DNA of 64,000 nt from Herbaspirillum sp. SJZ107 (GTDB taxonomy: Bacteria; Pseudomonadota; Gammaproteobacteria; Burkholderiales; Burkholderiaceae_D), in the NCBI RefSeq assembly GCF_006715485.1, contig NZ_VFNH01000005.1, positions 62,001 through 126,000 of the forward strand. Reading direction: 5' to 3'. Position 1 is the stretch's first letter. Each line of letters starts with the position of its first letter. This document shows, piece by piece, positions 26,167 through 34,319 of the stretch. A program made the position numbers and the translations under genes. The notes below the pieces were generated by a model. It was not told the DNA's origin and ran no database searches. It saw only the letters and a list, made by a program, of their open reading frames with translations.

Positions 26167-26186
26167 ATTGCACTAATTATTGCAAT
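26167..26186. promoter_or_regulatory. Operator-like inverted repeat ATTGCA-N8-TGCAAT
   Basis: A perfect 6-bp inverted repeat with an 8-bp AT spacer that covers the predicted start site of the PEP-CTERM promoter, a position suited to repression. The regulator is unknown. Confidence 0.35.
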
Positions 26187-26192
26187 AAATCT

Positions 26193-26220
26193 ATTGTACC
26201 AGCACAAATAAATTACTCAA
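26193..26220 (-). promoter_or_regulatory. Promoter of the PEP-CTERM gene
   Basis: On the minus strand TTGAGT (26220-26215) and TACAAT (26198-26193) are 16 bp apart in AT-rich DNA. The leader to the ATG would be about 125 nt. Confidence 0.45.
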
Positions 26221-26396
26221 ATAAATTGTAGTTAATTTGCGACTACTAATATTACCGTATGGAAATCTATTCAATCTGTAGGTGATTGGGTACTCCAGGC
26301 TCTGCCGAACAGGGCGTCATACAGTCGGGGGATCCCGGTGATCGGCCGGAATTTCGAGAGCGGTAGGATACGAAGATTCGGCCTCTCTTTCTTGAT

Positions 26397-26906
26397 TCAA
26401 ACCACCGGCATTGCCGGCGCCGCGGCTGGGGCCGGTGCCGGCAAAACGGCGGCCCGGATGGCATCGGCCGCCGGCTTTTGCCGCGCCTGAAAACGTACCG
26501 TCCTGATGCCTGCCGCTGCGAGCCGCCCGTCGCGTACCTTGTCCTTCGCCCGGGAATGGGTCCGGTCATCCAGTTCGACGACGGCGACCACCTCGCAGCG
26601 CTTGTTACACACGACGTAGTCGATACGCTGCTGCGCAATGCGCAGGCGGTCGCTGTGCGCCACTTTCTTGTCGCTGCTCGACGGTTCCAGCAGTGCCGAC
26701 ATGGCTACTTGCGGGAAGATGTAATGCTCCGGCAGCGCCGCAACCAGCCTGCCGAAGAATTCGAGCTCGTTGTCGGTCATGAGTGCGTGTTGTCGGTAGG
26801 TTCCGGCTCGGTCGCTTGTCTTGGCGCGGGCAAGCGTCAGTACGATCAGGACCAGGGCGACAAATATGGCGGCAAGGAGGAGCGTCATGCTGATGTCTTT
26901 TCTCAT
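26397..26906 (-). CDS. DUF2726 domain protein with N-terminal membrane anchor
   Basis: A 169-residue protein: one transmembrane helix (about 7-27), then a DUF2726 domain (about 43-145: TDNELEFFGRLVAALPEHYIFPQVAMSALL, RIDYVVCNKRCEVVAVVELDD). This domain is distantly related to restriction-endonuclease-like folds; D95 in RIDYV and the E-L-D of AVVELDD are in the usual conserved positions, but nuclease activity is unproven for such anchored forms. The tail is Ala/Pro-rich. ATG 26888 is an alternative start. No operon partner. Confidence 0.8.
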   Translation of the reverse strand: MRKDISMTLLLAAIFVALVLIVLTLARAKTSDRAGTYRQHALMTDNELEFFGRLVAALPEHYIFPQVAMSALLEPSSSDKKVAHSDRLRIAQQRIDYVVCNKRCEVVAVVELDDRTHSRAKDKVRDGRLAAAGIRTVRFQARQKPAADAIRAAVLPAPAPAAAPAMPVV

Positions 26907-27148
26907 CTGTTTTATGGAGGCAGGAGAATAGCAATCAGTCAGGGGGGCAAAATCCTCGCTTTGTCACAGGTTTTCCAGCCCAGCGAAACAATGGCGCTTT
27001 TGTCGACACCGGCCGGCTCGTTCGTGGTAACGCATAGCCGCAACCCTTAGGCCTCGTCAACGCTCTCTGCTGTAACCGGCGTTATCGTCAGGCTGCCCGC
27101 TCTCCATCTGCGGCGCCCTCCCCCTTTACGACGCGAACGAGGTTCACC

Positions 27149-27601
27149 ATGGCGATGCCCGCGCTGTTTTCAAAACTGGCGAACGGCGCCCGGCTGGTAC
27201 GGGAACTCGCGCGCCTGCCGGTTGCTCCGCTGCGCTTCGAACTGCAGCGCAATCCCGACGGCATCCGCCGCGCGCATGCGCTGTTCACGCAGCGCCACGC
27301 GCGCTACAAGATCATCGGCAACAAGACCATGGGCATCGCCCTGATCGACCTGAGGGCCTTCAAGGGGCAGCCATCCGCCTACCTGGCGACGGTCCAGCGC
27401 AGCGGCCACGCCGGACCGCAAAGCAAGAAGGCGACCGCGCGCGGCTACACGCTGCGGCGCATCGACCGCAACGAACATATCGAGGAAGGCGAAGCCGATT
27501 ACTTCATGTACGACACCTACCTCGGGGCGAAACCGGGCCTGCGCGACTTCAAGCGCCGCGTCGGTTTCCAGCCCTACCGCGCGCGTTATGCGCTGGTCTG
27601 A
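27149..27601 (+). CDS. Hypothetical protein, possibly an internally deleted acyltransferase-like gene
   Basis: A 150-residue protein. The first about 110 residues (FELQRNPDGIRRAHALFTQ, PSAYLATVQRSGHAGPQSKKATARGY) and the last about 35 (DYFMYDTYLGAKPGLRDFKRRVGFQPYR) resemble, from memory, the two ends of a longer protein family with a GNAT-like C-terminus. The join at IEEGEADYF would then be a deletion that kept the frame. This cannot be checked here, so it may also be a short intact family. Its last 16 bp overlap the convergent M20 gene. No good ribosome-binding site is obvious. Confidence 0.5.
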   Translation: MAMPALFSKLANGARLVRELARLPVAPLRFELQRNPDGIRRAHALFTQRHARYKIIGNKTMGIALIDLRAFKGQPSAYLATVQRSGHAGPQSKKATARGYTLRRIDRNEHIEEGEADYFMYDTYLGAKPGLRDFKRRVGFQPYRARYALV

Positions 27602-28836
27602 GGCGCGCCGCCCAGGAAATCCAGCAGCGTCAAGGCCACCACCTTGGTCGCCTTGCGCAAATCTTCCAGCACCAGCTTTTCGTCCGCCTTTTTCGCGTTC
27701 GATTCCGGCACCGTGCGTGGCCCGGCGCCGTACAGCACCGCCGGGATGCCGCGCTCGCCGTACAGGCGCGCATCGGCATACAGCGGCGTGCCCTTGGCCT
27801 GCGGCGCCTCGCCCATCACGTCCATGCCGTTGCGCTGCAGGCTTTCCACCAGCCGGCCGGACCCGGGCAAGGGCCGCAGCGCGTGCGACAGCAGCAGGCG
27901 CTTGATTTCCAGGCGGATGCCGGGCAGGTCGCGCACCGCGTCTTCGATCAGCGCGCGCACGCCGGCTTCCACCGCCACCGGATCCTCTTCCGGGATCATG
28001 CGCCGGTCCATTTTCATCACCACCTTGCCGGGGACGACGTTGGTGTTGGTGCCGCCGTCGATGCGGCCCACCAGCATGGTCGGCGAATCGATGCCGGGCA
28101 CGGTCGACTTGATCTTCCTGAGTTCGGGCAGCTGGCCGTAGATGGCGTTGAGGATGCGGGTGGCGGCCTGCAGCGCGTCGACCGCGGTCTCGGGCATCGC
28201 GCCGTGGCCGGCCTTGCCGTGCACCGTGATTTCCAGCTGCAGGCAGGCGTTGTGGGCGGTGACGATGTCGTAGGCGAAGCCGGCGGCGATCACGAAGTCG
28301 GGCTTCGTCAGGTCCTGCTCCAGCAGGTAGCCCGGCCCGAGCAGGCCGCCGAATTCCTCGTCGTAGGTGAAGTGCAGTTCGAGCGCGCCCTTCAGGGGCA
28401 GGTTCAAGGCTTCCAGCGCCCGTACGGCAAAGATGTAGGTGGCGAAGTCGCTCTTCGACACTGCCGCTGCGCGCCCGTAGATGGTGCCATCCTCGACCAC
28501 GCCGCCGTACGGCGGCTTGCTCCAGCCCTCGCCCGGCGGCACCACGTCGCCGTGGGCGTTCAGGGCCAGCGTCGGTCCGCCTGCGGCGTAGGGCCGGCGC
28601 ACGATCAGGTTGGTGATGCTTTCCATGCCGTAGTCGCGTACGCGATCAAGCGGCACCGCGTGCTTCTCCGCCTGCCAGCCGTAGGCCGCGACCTTGTCCG
28701 CCACCATGTCCGCATGCGGCGCGTTGTTGCCGGGCGGGGTGTCGGTCGGGATGCGGATCATGTCCTGCAAGAAGGCGACCTGTTCGTCGAAATGGGCGTC
28801 GATCCACGCCAGCAGCTGTTCCCGTGTCTGTTCCAT
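27586..28836 (-). CDS. M20-family zinc hydrolase (ArgE/DapE/ACY1-like)
   Basis: A 416-residue amidohydrolase of the M20 superfamily. Visible metal or catalytic residues are HGD (about 93-95) and the Glu pair in TYDEEFGG (about 157). The segment normally reading GRGxxDxKG is GRAAAVSKSDF, so the bridging Asp is displaced or replaced; this may mark a subfamily. The dimerisation domain (VHGKAGHGAMPETAVDALQ) is present. It follows puuD by 6 bp on the same strand, suggesting co-transcription and a role in ureide or amide nitrogen release, but the substrate is unknown; acetylornithine-type deacylation is not excluded. Confidence 0.82.
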   Translation of the reverse strand: MEQTREQLLAWIDAHFDEQVAFLQDMIRIPTDTPPGNNAPHADMVADKVAAYGWQAEKHAVPLDRVRDYGMESITNLIVRRPYAAGGPTLALNAHGDVVPPGEGWSKPPYGGVVEDGTIYGRAAAVSKSDFATYIFAVRALEALNLPLKGALELHFTYDEEFGGLLGPGYLLEQDLTKPDFVIAAGFAYDIVTAHNACLQLEITVHGKAGHGAMPETAVDALQAATRILNAIYGQLPELRKIKSTVPGIDSPTMLVGRIDGGTNTNVVPGKVVMKMDRRMIPEEDPVAVEAGVRALIEDAVRDLPGIRLEIKRLLLSHALRPLPGSGRLVESLQRNGMDVMGEAPQAKGTPLYADARLYGERGIPAVLYGAGPRTVPESNAKKADEKLVLEDLRKATKVVALTLLDFLGGAPQTSA

Positions 28837-28842
28837 GTTGTC

Positions 28843-30093
28843 TTAATTCGTCTTGGCGCCGCCCTCGAACCAGGCTGCGACCTGGGCCCGCTCGGCGTCC
28901 GTCATGTTGGTCATGTTCGCCAGCGGCATCGCCTTCAGCTGCACCGCCTGCTGGTAGATGCGCGCCGCGTTCTGGCTGATGCCCTGCGCGTTGTCGAGCG
29001 CGACGCCGGCCGGCGCGGCCGCGAAGCCGGGCTGGGTCGGATGCGCCGCATGGCAGGATACGCAGCGCTGGGCGATGATGCCCTGCACCTGCGCAAACTG
29101 GGCGCCGGCGCCGGCGCCGGTGCCAGCACTTAATGCACCCGGCTGGGCCGATGCCGGTGCCGATACGGCCGCCGGCCGCGGCGCAATCGCGATCGCCACC
29201 GCGGCCAGCAGCAGCACGCCGATGGCAGGATACTTCCACTCGATGCGGCCCTTGTGGCGCAGGTTGAAGAAGTGGCGGATGAAGACGCCGGCCAGCATGA
29301 TCATGCCCAGCACGGCCCATGCGTGCGCATGGTGGTAGGTCATCGCGAAGTGATTGCTGATCATGATGAACAGCACCGGCAGCGTGAAGTAATTGTTGTG
29401 GACGCTGCGCTGCTTGCCGCGGATGCCGTAGACCGGATCCGGCTTCTGGCCGGCGCGCATCGCGTTTACCATCTTGCGCTGGCCGGGAATGATCACCATC
29501 GCCACGTTGGCCACCATGATGGTGCCGATCATGGCACCCACGTGGATGTAGGCCGCACGGCCGCTGAGGAATTGGGTCAGCACCCAGGTGGCGCCGACCA
29601 GGAAGGCGAAGATCACGGCGCCGAAGGCCAGGTCGTGCTTGCCCAGCCTGGAGCGGCACAGCAGGTCATAGAACACCCAGGCCACCACCAGGCTGCCCAG
29701 CCCGATGCCGATCGCCTGCCAGCTCGAGAGGTCGGCCACGCTGCGGTCGACCATCATCGCCTGCGCGTTGAAGTAATACACGATGGTCAGCAGCGCGAAG
29801 CCGGACAGCCAGGTCGAATACGCTTCCCACTTGAACCAGTGCAGCTCGGCCGGCAGTTCGGCGGGCGCCACCATGTACTTTTGCGGGTTGTAGAAGCCGC
29901 CGCCGTGCACCGCCCACAGCTCGCCGGCCACGCCTTTGCGGGCCAGCTCGCCGCCGGGCGCCGGCGGCCGCAAGGAGTTGTCGAGCCAGACGAAGTAGAA
30001 GGAAGCGCCGATCCAGGCGATGCCGGTGATGATGTGCAGCCATCGCACCAGCAGGTTCATCCATTCGAGGCCATACGGCAGCAGGTAATCCAT
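28843..30093 (-). CDS. puuD: Urate hydroxylase PuuD (membrane urate oxidase with cytochrome c domain)
   Basis: A 416-residue protein: an N-terminal membrane domain (DUF989/PuuD_N, about 1-305) with eight or nine hydrophobic helices and many histidines (WLHIITGIAWIGASFYF, SNHFAMTYHHAHAW), an Ala/Pro linker, and a C-terminal cytochrome c domain with heme motif CVSCH near residue 350. It oxidises urate to 5-hydroxyisourate and passes electrons to the respiratory chain rather than making H2O2. ATG 30093 fits the first membrane helix; upstream in-frame ATGs lack support. A LysR gene is divergent 140 bp away. HIU hydrolase and allantoinase are not in the window. Confidence 0.92.
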   Translation of the reverse strand: MDYLLPYGLEWMNLLVRWLHIITGIAWIGASFYFVWLDNSLRPPAPGGELARKGVAGELWAVHGGGFYNPQKYMVAPAELPAELHWFKWEAYSTWLSGFALLTIVYYFNAQAMMVDRSVADLSSWQAIGIGLGSLVVAWVFYDLLCRSRLGKHDLAFGAVIFAFLVGATWVLTQFLSGRAAYIHVGAMIGTIMVANVAMVIIPGQRKMVNAMRAGQKPDPVYGIRGKQRSVHNNYFTLPVLFIMISNHFAMTYHHAHAWAVLGMIMLAGVFIRHFFNLRHKGRIEWKYPAIGVLLLAAVAIAIAPRPAAVSAPASAQPGALSAGTGAGAGAQFAQVQGIIAQRCVSCHAAHPTQPGFAAAPAGVALDNAQGISQNAARIYQQAVQLKAMPLANMTNMTDAERAQVAAWFEGGAKTN

Positions 30094-30151
30094 GAGCATC
30101 CCTAAACGAGTCACAACAGGCAAGTTACAACAAGATAATCCGCTTTCCATT

Positions 30152-30184
30152 TATTCAACATGAAAAATACCGTATATTCAACAT
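30152..30184. promoter_or_regulatory. Perfect direct repeat TATTCAACAT in the puuD/LysR spacer
   Basis: TATTCAACAT occurs at 30152-30161 and 30175-30184, 23 bp start to start, about two helical turns, in the AT-rich part of the divergent spacer. It is a candidate binding region for the adjacent LysR protein. Confidence 0.4.
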
Positions 30185-30233
30185 ACGCACACGCATATAC
30201 CTGCCGCATAGTCCCGCTTACTCCACTGAACCG

Positions 30234-31172
30234 ATGTCCAGCCTGCCCCAGCATCTCGACCTGCACCTGATCCGCATCCTCTACCTGCTGCTGGTCGAAA
30301 AAAACGTCTCGCGCGTGGCGCTCAAGCTGAACCAGCCGCAGCCATCGATCTCGGCGTCGCTGCGCAAGCTGCGCGAACTGACGGGCGATCCGCTGCTGGT
30401 GCGCGGCGCGCGCGGCATGGTGCCGACCCAGCACGGCGAAAGCCTGCTCAAGCCGGCCAAGCGCATCCTCGACGAGACCGAGAGCCTGTTCATCAAGAAG
30501 TCGCCCTTCATGCCCGAGGAAGCGGCGCGCACCTTCCGCATTGCGGCGCCGGATTACCTCGACACCCAGTTCCTGCCGGGCGTGGTGGCGGCGCTGCGGC
30601 GCGGCTCGCCCAACAGCCGCGTGACGCTGCATCACCTGGGACCGGGCACCGACTACCTGCGCATGCTGTCCGACGGCGAGATCGACCTCGTCATCGCCAA
30701 CTGGGAAGAACCGCCGGCGCACCTGCACATCTCCAAGCTGTTCGAAGACCCGATCATCTGCACCATGCGTGCCGACAGCGCCTACGCGCGCCGCACCGCG
30801 AGCGATGCAATGACGCTCGAGGATTACCTCAGCCTGCCGCATGTGGCGCCGTCCGCCATGCTGCCCGGCTACTACGGCGTGATCGACGCCTTTCTCGAAC
30901 GCGAGGGCCTGCAGCGCAAGGTGGCGGTGGAGTCGCCCTACTTCGGGCTGATTCCCTACATGCTGACCCAGACCGACCTGGTGCTGACCACCGGGCGCCA
31001 GTTCATCCGCTTCTATGAAAAGACGCTGCCGCTGAAGAATTTCACGGTGCCGATCAAATTCCCGCCGATGCGCTTCTACCAGCTGTGGCACCAGCGGATG
31101 CACCAGTCGCCCGAGCACAAGTGGCTGCGCGACCAGGTAACCGCCGCCGCCCGGGCGCTGGTCAAGGCATGA
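30234..31172 (+). CDS. LysR-family regulator beside puuD
   Basis: A 312-residue LysR protein with N-terminal helix-turn-helix (about 10-70: HLIRILYLLLVEKNVSRVALKLNQPQPSIS in sense, LRKLRELTGDPLLVR) and an effector domain (about 90-300). The domain type resembles NodD/PcpR-like members. It is divergent from puuD and upstream of the UraD/allantoate amidohydrolase fusion on its own strand, so urate or a ureide is a reasonable inducer. Start ATG 30234 is 7 residues before the first conserved helix. Confidence 0.88.
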   Translation: MSSLPQHLDLHLIRILYLLLVEKNVSRVALKLNQPQPSISASLRKLRELTGDPLLVRGARGMVPTQHGESLLKPAKRILDETESLFIKKSPFMPEEAARTFRIAAPDYLDTQFLPGVVAALRRGSPNSRVTLHHLGPGTDYLRMLSDGEIDLVIANWEEPPAHLHISKLFEDPIICTMRADSAYARRTASDAMTLEDYLSLPHVAPSAMLPGYYGVIDAFLEREGLQRKVAVESPYFGLIPYMLTQTDLVLTTGRQFIRFYEKTLPLKNFTVPIKFPPMRFYQLWHQRMHQSPEHKWLRDQVTAAARALVKA

Positions 31173-31263
31173 TGCGGCGCGCGATATGGCCGGCATCATC
31201 CTGCACATATAAATAGAGGCCGTTGCGCGATTATCATCGGATGCTGCCATCGGAAACCACGCC

Positions 31264-33024
31264 ATGACCACTCTTTCGGATCTGAACCGCCTCGACACCG
31301 CCGCTTTTGTCGATCGCCTGCACGGCATCTACGAACACTCGCCCTGGATTCCGGAACGCGCCGCCGCCGGGCGTCCGTTCGCCAGCCTGGCCGCGCTCAA
31401 GCTGGCGCTGCAGGATGCGGTGGCGCTGGCCAGCGAAGACGAGCAGCTGTCGCTGCTGCGCGCCCACCCCGAACTGGCCGGCAAGGCCGCGATCGCGGGC
31501 GAACTCACCGCGGAATCGACCGGCGAGCAGGCCGCCTCGGGCCTGGACCGCTGCAGCCCGGACGAGTACGCGGCGCTGCACCAGCTGAACGCCGCCTACA
31601 ACGCCCGCTTCGGCTTCCCCTTCATCCTGGCGGTCAAGGGCCCGACCGGCCAGGGCCTGACGCGCCAGGCCATCATCGCCACCTTCCGCCGCCGGCTGGG
31701 CAACGGGCTGCCGGACGAGATGGCGGAAGCGCTGCGCCAGGTGCACCGCATCGCCGAGATCCGCCTGAACGGCCTGCTCGGCATCGAACTCGCATTCGGT
31801 CCCGCGATCATGGACTGGGCCGAGGAACTGGGCACGATAAGTGACGATGAAAGCGGTGACGACGAAGGCATTCTTACTTGCGCCTACATGACGCCGGCCC
31901 ACCAGCGCAGCGCCGCGCGGCTGGCCGACTGGATGCGCGACGCCGGCATGGAGGTCGGCATCGACGCGGTCGGCAACGTGGTCGGGCGTTACACGGCGGA
32001 CGATCCCGATGCCAAGACGCTGATCACCGGCTCCCACTACGACACCGTGCGCAACGGCGGCAAGTACGACGGCCGCCTCGGCATCCTGCTGCCGCTGGCC
32101 ATCGTCAAACACCTGCACGCGCGCGCCGAGCGCCTGCCCTACCACCTCGAACTGATCGCCTTTGCCGAGGAAGAAGGCGTGCGCTTCCGCTCCACTTTCC
32201 TGGGCAGTAACGCGGTGGCCGGCCGCTTCGACCTGGCGCTGCTCGACACGCTCGATGCCGGCGGCACCAGCATGCGCGCGGCATTGCAGCAGGCCGGGCA
32301 CGACCCCTCAACCATCCCCGCCATCGCGCGCGATCCGTCCACCCTGCTCGGCTACGTCGAAGTCCACATCGAACAGGGTCCGGTGCTGCTCGAAAAAGGC
32401 TTGCCGCTGGGCGTGGTGACCGCGATCGCCGGCAGTTCGCGCTACCTGCTCGAGCTGGAAGGCCTGGCCAGCCACGCCGGCACCACGCCGATGTCGATGC
32501 GGCGCGATGCCGCCGCCGCCGCCGCCGAGGTCGTGCTGCTGGTGGAACGACGCTGCAGCGGCGCCGGCTCGCTGGTCGGCACGGTCGGCCAGCTGGCGGT
32601 GCCGGACGGTTCCGTCAACGTGATCCCGGGCCGCTGCCGCCTGTCGCTCGACATCCGCGCCGCCAGCGACGAGGAACGCCTGGCCGCAGTGCGCGACGTC
32701 TTCGACGGCATCGAAGCGGTGTGCGCGCGCCGCCGCATCGGCCTCAAAGTGGAAAAGCTGCTGGAAGCGCCGGCCGCGCCGTGCGCCCCGCGCCTGATGG
32801 ACCAGCTGGGCGAGGCCGTGCAACGCGCCGGCCTGCCGCGCTTCGACCTGCTGTCCGGCGCCGGCCACGATGCGATGGCGATGGCCGCCGTGACCGAGAT
32901 CGCGATGCTGTTCACGCGCTGCGGCAATGGCGGCATCAGCCACAATCCGCTCGAGACCATGACCGCGGACGACGCCGATATCGCGGCGCGCGTGCTGCTC
33001 GACTTCCTGCACAACTACCGCTGA
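31264..33024 (+). CDS. Fusion of OHCU decarboxylase (UraD) and allantoate amidohydrolase
   Basis: One 586-residue frame carries two enzymes. Residues 1-175 are UraD: His68 in LLRAHPELAGK and Glu84/Glu88 in LTAESTGEQ are the usual active-site residues, with FGFPFILAVKG at 116-125. Residues about 185-586 are an M20-type allantoate amidohydrolase: His258 and Asp260 (GSHYD), Asp269 (KYDG), the Glu pair in AEEEGVRF, HIEQGP and SGAGHDAM. UraD makes S-allantoin from OHCU; the second half releases ammonia and CO2 from allantoate to give ureidoglycine. The intervening allantoinase step is not encoded here. The linker (SDDESGDDEG, 193-202) is acidic and flexible. No stop or frameshift interrupts the joint. 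Confidence 0.9.
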   Translation: MTTLSDLNRLDTAAFVDRLHGIYEHSPWIPERAAAGRPFASLAALKLALQDAVALASEDEQLSLLRAHPELAGKAAIAGELTAESTGEQAASGLDRCSPDEYAALHQLNAAYNARFGFPFILAVKGPTGQGLTRQAIIATFRRRLGNGLPDEMAEALRQVHRIAEIRLNGLLGIELAFGPAIMDWAEELGTISDDESGDDEGILTCAYMTPAHQRSAARLADWMRDAGMEVGIDAVGNVVGRYTADDPDAKTLITGSHYDTVRNGGKYDGRLGILLPLAIVKHLHARAERLPYHLELIAFAEEEGVRFRSTFLGSNAVAGRFDLALLDTLDAGGTSMRAALQQAGHDPSTIPAIARDPSTLLGYVEVHIEQGPVLLEKGLPLGVVTAIAGSSRYLLELEGLASHAGTTPMSMRRDAAAAAAEVVLLVERRCSGAGSLVGTVGQLAVPDGSVNVIPGRCRLSLDIRAASDEERLAAVRDVFDGIEAVCARRRIGLKVEKLLEAPAAPCAPRLMDQLGEAVQRAGLPRFDLLSGAGHDAMAMAAVTEIAMLFTRCGNGGISHNPLETMTADDADIAARVLLDFLHNYR

Positions 33025-33070
33025 CGCCGCCGTGCGCTACACTCTCCCGATCGTCAGACACGGAGAGAAC

Positions 33071-34138
33071 ATGCAAGACAAGACGCTACGGGTAGGCCTC
33101 ATCGGTTTCGGCATGGCGGGCCAGACTTTTCATGCGCCGCTGGTGCGCGCCACGCCCGGCCTGCAGATCACGGCAGTGGCCAGCAGCGGGCCGGACAAAG
33201 TGCACGCCGCACTGGGCGACGCGGTCACGGTACTGGCCGACCCGCGTGCGCTGGCTACCAGCGACCTGGTCGACCTGGTGGTCGTCGCCAGCCCCAACGG
33301 GACCCACTTCGAACTGGCGGCGCTGGCCCTGGAGGCGGGCAAGCACGTGGTGGTCGACAAGCCGTTCACGGCGACGGTCGACGAGGCCCTGCGCCTGGCC
33401 GCGATGGCCGAGGAACGTGGCCTGGTCCTGAGCGTGTTCCACAACCGCCGCTGGGACAGCAGCACGCGCACCGCGGCCAGGGTGCTGGCCGCCGGCACGC
33501 TCGGCACCATCCGCCACGCCGCCATCCACTTCGACCGCTTCCGTCCGCAGCCGCTGGCGCGCTGGAAGGAAGCCGCCGTCGAGGGCGGCGGCACCTGGAT
33601 GGACCTCGGGCCGCACATGCTGCACGAAGCGCTGCACTATTTCGGCTGGCCGCTGGCGATCCAGGCCGACCTGGCGGCGCTGCGGCCGGGCACCCAGGCC
33701 GACGACTGCATCCAGGCGCGCCTGCGCTATGCCGACGGCCTGCGCGTGGACGTCGCTGCCAGCATGCTGACGGCCGCACCGCGTCCGCGCGTGGCGCTGT
33801 ACGGCACGCGCGGCAGCTACGTCAAGCAGCACCTGGATCCGCAGGAAGCCACGCTGAAGACCGGCCGGCTGCCGGACGGCGACGACGATGCCTGGGGCAT
33901 CGATCCCGATGCGGGCATGCTGTCGCTGGAAGATAACGGCACGGTGACGGCGAACCCGATCGCCACCGATAACGGCGCCTACCAGGCATACTACCGCGGG
34001 GTGCGCGACGCCATCCTGAACGGCGCGCCGAACCCGATCCCGCTGGCGGACGCAGTCGCGGTCATGCAGTTGCTGGAAGCCGGCCGGCGCAGCCATGAGG
34101 AACGGCGCGAGATCGCGCTGGGCGAACGCCCGGTATAA
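33071..34138 (+). CDS. Gfo/Idh/MocA-family NAD(P)-dependent oxidoreductase
   Basis: A 355-residue protein: an N-terminal Rossmann fold (LRVGLIGFGMAG, 6-17; KHVVVDKPFT with the catalytic-type lysine near 98) and a C-terminal alpha/beta domain (about 125-340). GGAGAG precedes ATG 33071; the 33032 ATG would add residues from the gap. It lies 46 bp after the UraD fusion on the same strand, so it may be co-transcribed, but no purine-pathway role is known for this family. Usual substrates are sugars or inositols. Confidence 0.85.
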   Translation: MQDKTLRVGLIGFGMAGQTFHAPLVRATPGLQITAVASSGPDKVHAALGDAVTVLADPRALATSDLVDLVVVASPNGTHFELAALALEAGKHVVVDKPFTATVDEALRLAAMAEERGLVLSVFHNRRWDSSTRTAARVLAAGTLGTIRHAAIHFDRFRPQPLARWKEAAVEGGGTWMDLGPHMLHEALHYFGWPLAIQADLAALRPGTQADDCIQARLRYADGLRVDVAASMLTAAPRPRVALYGTRGSYVKQHLDPQEATLKTGRLPDGDDDAWGIDPDAGMLSLEDNGTVTANPIATDNGAYQAYYRGVRDAILNGAPNPIPLADAVAVMQLLEAGRRSHEERREIALGERPV

Positions 34139-34174
34139 GAAGGACAAGCCGGCTCATCCAATCTGGCGCACCGG

Positions 34175-34191
34175 CGCACCACGACGGTGCT
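34175..34191. promoter_or_regulatory. NtrC-like palindrome upstream of amtB
   Basis: CGCACC-ACGAC-GGTGCT is a perfect GCACC-N5-GGTGC inverted repeat, close to the NtrC consensus TGCACC-N5-GGTGCA. Its centre is about 96 bp upstream of the predicted amtB start. A further GGTGCA and ACC half-site pair lies at about 34234-34250. Confidence 0.6.
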
Positions 34192-34252
34192 CATGCACGA
34201 AAATCGGGCGCATCTTTGGACGCGCCCGTACGAGGTGCATCGCTCACCAAAA

Positions 34253-34268
34253 TGGAACGGTTATTGCT
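34253..34268 (+). promoter_or_regulatory. Sigma-54 promoter of amtB
   Basis: TGGAACG-GTTA-TTGCT keeps GG-N10-GC and differs from the TGGCACG-N4-TTGCW consensus at one base. Predicted start about 34279, giving a leader of about 40 nt to ATG 34320. Confidence 0.7.
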
Positions 34269-34319
34269 ACTAAAAAGTGCTTACGCATTTTGCCTGCACT
34301 TTTTTAGGAACAGTATTGC

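Larger units (their letters stand above)
26063..26396. other. AT-rich intergenic region upstream of the PEP-CTERM gene
   Basis: This 334-bp stretch is clearly less GC-rich than its neighbours. It holds a promoter for the PEP-CTERM gene (26193-26220) and a palindrome overlapping its start site (26167-26186). The distal part (about 26230-26396), after the DUF2726 gene stop, shows no gene and no strong terminator. Confidence 0.55.
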
